NCBI GenBank assembly: GCA_019916065.1
Contig: CM034239.1
Coordinates: 40,972,663-41,036,662 of the forward strand
Direction of reading: 5' to 3'
Origin: Vitellaria paradoxa
Lineage: Eukaryota; Streptophyta; Magnoliopsida; Ericales; Sapotaceae
DNA: 64,000 nt
In this document: positions 63,101 through 64,000 of the stretch, in pieces
Layout: every line of letters starts with the position of its first letter
Position numbering within the stretch: position 1 is the first letter of the stretch
Position numbers and translations under genes: made by a program
The notes under the pieces: generated by a model
Told to the model about the DNA's origin: nothing
Database searches by the model: none
Seen by the model: the letters and a program-made list of their open reading frames with translations, nothing else

Positions 63101-63320
63101 ATATTTTTTTATGCCAAACAGCGTCTAAGATACAACATCGACACGTCAGCAGCACAAAATCTCACTCCCTCGTGGTTCCACCACCAACTCGCTTCAGATT
63201 TCCTACAAGGGTTCGACGACGCAACAAAACCTCAGTATTGCACCCTCTCAATCCAATCCATCGCCCCCCGAGATGAAACCCTAGATAAAACCACTCACAG
63301 AGAGAGAAACCCCAAATTCC

Positions 63321-64000
63321 ATGGAAACAAGAGCCTCCAAGAGGAAGCGACTCTTCGAGGAGTCCCTGAATCAATCGAGGGAGATGAACCGAGACCGAAT
63401 CAGCGATCTCCCCGATCACATCGTCCACCACATCCTCTCTTTCCTCCCAATCGACTCCATCGCGCAGACCAGCCTCCTCTCCAAACGCTGGACGTCTCTA
63501 TGGCGTTCTTATCCCTGTTTGGACTTCTCTACAATCCATCCTCGGATCACATCATCAAAACCGCCCGCCAATCCCGACAGACCGCCCGCCGGAAAACGAC
63601 ACCACGATCAGCAAGCCAAGGCCATGGAGTTCATAACCACCCTACTCTCCCGCCGCCGCGACAACTCCAATGTGAAGACGTTCCGCCTCAAACGGACGCC
63701 CGTGAGTCTGTCCTGCCTGTACGATTGCATTCGCCGATTGGTGAAGAACAGCGTCGAGGAGCTCGAACTCGACGTTTACTTAATCGATAACTTCGATCTC
63801 CCCCGCTGTTTGTTCACCTGCGACTCGCTGAGGGAACTCAAATTGTCCCTCAAACAGCCGAACCCCCAACCTCGAAACCCTTTCCGCACGTGTTATTTCG
63901 GGTTCCCGACCTCGCACGCCTTGTCCTCCAAATCTCTCCGATCCGTCAAAAACTTGTCGTTGTCGTTTGTACATTTTGTGGACGGTTATTTGGTGGCGGA
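63321..64000 (+). CDS. F-box/LRR (FBD-like) protein, 5' part, cut by the window end
   Basis: The ATG at 63321 opens a frame that stays open to the last base (226 codons seen). The product is a plant F-box protein, expected to be the substrate-recognition subunit of an SCF ubiquitin ligase through Skp1/ASK binding. An N-terminal KRKR cluster (7-10) precedes the F-box at about 25-62: DRISDLPDHIVHHILSFLP, then SLLSKRWTSLWR, the classic ISxLPDxxxxxILSFLP...SKRW pattern. After a Pro/Arg-rich linker (about 75-95) a region like the LRR-type repeats of F-box/RNI/FBD proteins begins (VEELELDVYLIDNF, CDSLRELKLSLKQ). The C-terminal LRRs and any FBD domain lie beyond the window. The longer frame at 63053-63790 is out of phase and not the gene. 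Third positions are G/C-rich compared with the AT-rich flank. Confidence 0.92.
   Translation, partial: METRASKRKRLFEESLNQSREMNRDRISDLPDHIVHHILSFLPIDSIAQTSLLSKRWTSLWRSYPCLDFSTIHPRITSSKPPANPDRPPAGKRHHDQQAKAMEFITTLLSRRRDNSNVKTFRLKRTPVSLSCLYDCIRRLVKNSVEELELDVYLIDNFDLPRCLFTCDSLRELKLSLKQPNPQPRNPFRTCYFGFPTSHALSSKSLRSVKNLSLSFVHFVDGYLVA

Noticed and set aside
63053..63790. 245-codon plus-strand frame as a gene
   Set aside because: It is out of phase with the F-box reading frame, is rich in Pro/Arg/His and has no domain; the frame from 63321 explains the locus.

Overview
This is nuclear DNA from a flowering plant. The evidence is the very AT-rich intergenic space, a plant cytosolic ribosomal protein gene with a spliceosomal intron and a telo-box/TGGGCC promoter, a fasciclin-like arabinogalactan protein, a plant F-box/LRR protein, and many plant transposon types (a Copia derivative, a CACTA element, tRNA-derived SINEs, and short TIR elements with ends like GGGTGTGTTTGG). 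The species cannot be named from the sequence. No bacterial, organellar or viral genome segment was seen.

Genes are sparse: five are supported in 64 kb. They are RPL8 (uL2) on the minus strand at 17700-20993, with two exons and a 2.5 kb intron; a small single-pass membrane protein of unknown function at 40192-40623 (+); an intronless two-FAS1-domain protein at 48112-49203 (+); an intronless membrane-anchored methyltransferase-like protein at 50047-50727 (+); and the 5' part of an F-box/LRR gene at 63321-64000 (+), which runs off the window. A gene-like but unassigned block lies at 44.9-46.5 kb. The five genes have unrelated roles (translation, cell wall/surface, methyl transfer, ubiquitin ligase) and form no operon-like or pathway unit.

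Layout: 0-17 kb is gene-free. It holds a deleted Copia-type element (554-2030), a CACTA-type element with a TTT target duplication (4179-5477), several hAT-like miniature elements, and an unusual repeat complex at 10.0-11.5 kb whose sub-arrays share the word ACAGTACCGC. RPL8 fills 17.7-21.2 kb. From 21 to 40 kb there is a SINE (22.6 kb), a probable 2.5 kb solo LTR (27.7-30.2 kb), more miniature elements, and duplicated blocks at 32.8 and 37.9 kb. From 40 to 51 kb lie three genes and a very AT-rich spacer (46.6-47.9 kb). From 51 to 63 kb there is a SINE with a perfect 18-bp target duplication (56.25 kb), hAT-like elements and a perfect 61-bp tandem duplication. The F-box gene closes the window.

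No clearly new biological system was found. The strongest unexplained structure is the 10.0-11.5 kb repeat complex. All repeat boundaries and family groupings were read by eye, without alignment software or a repeat library.
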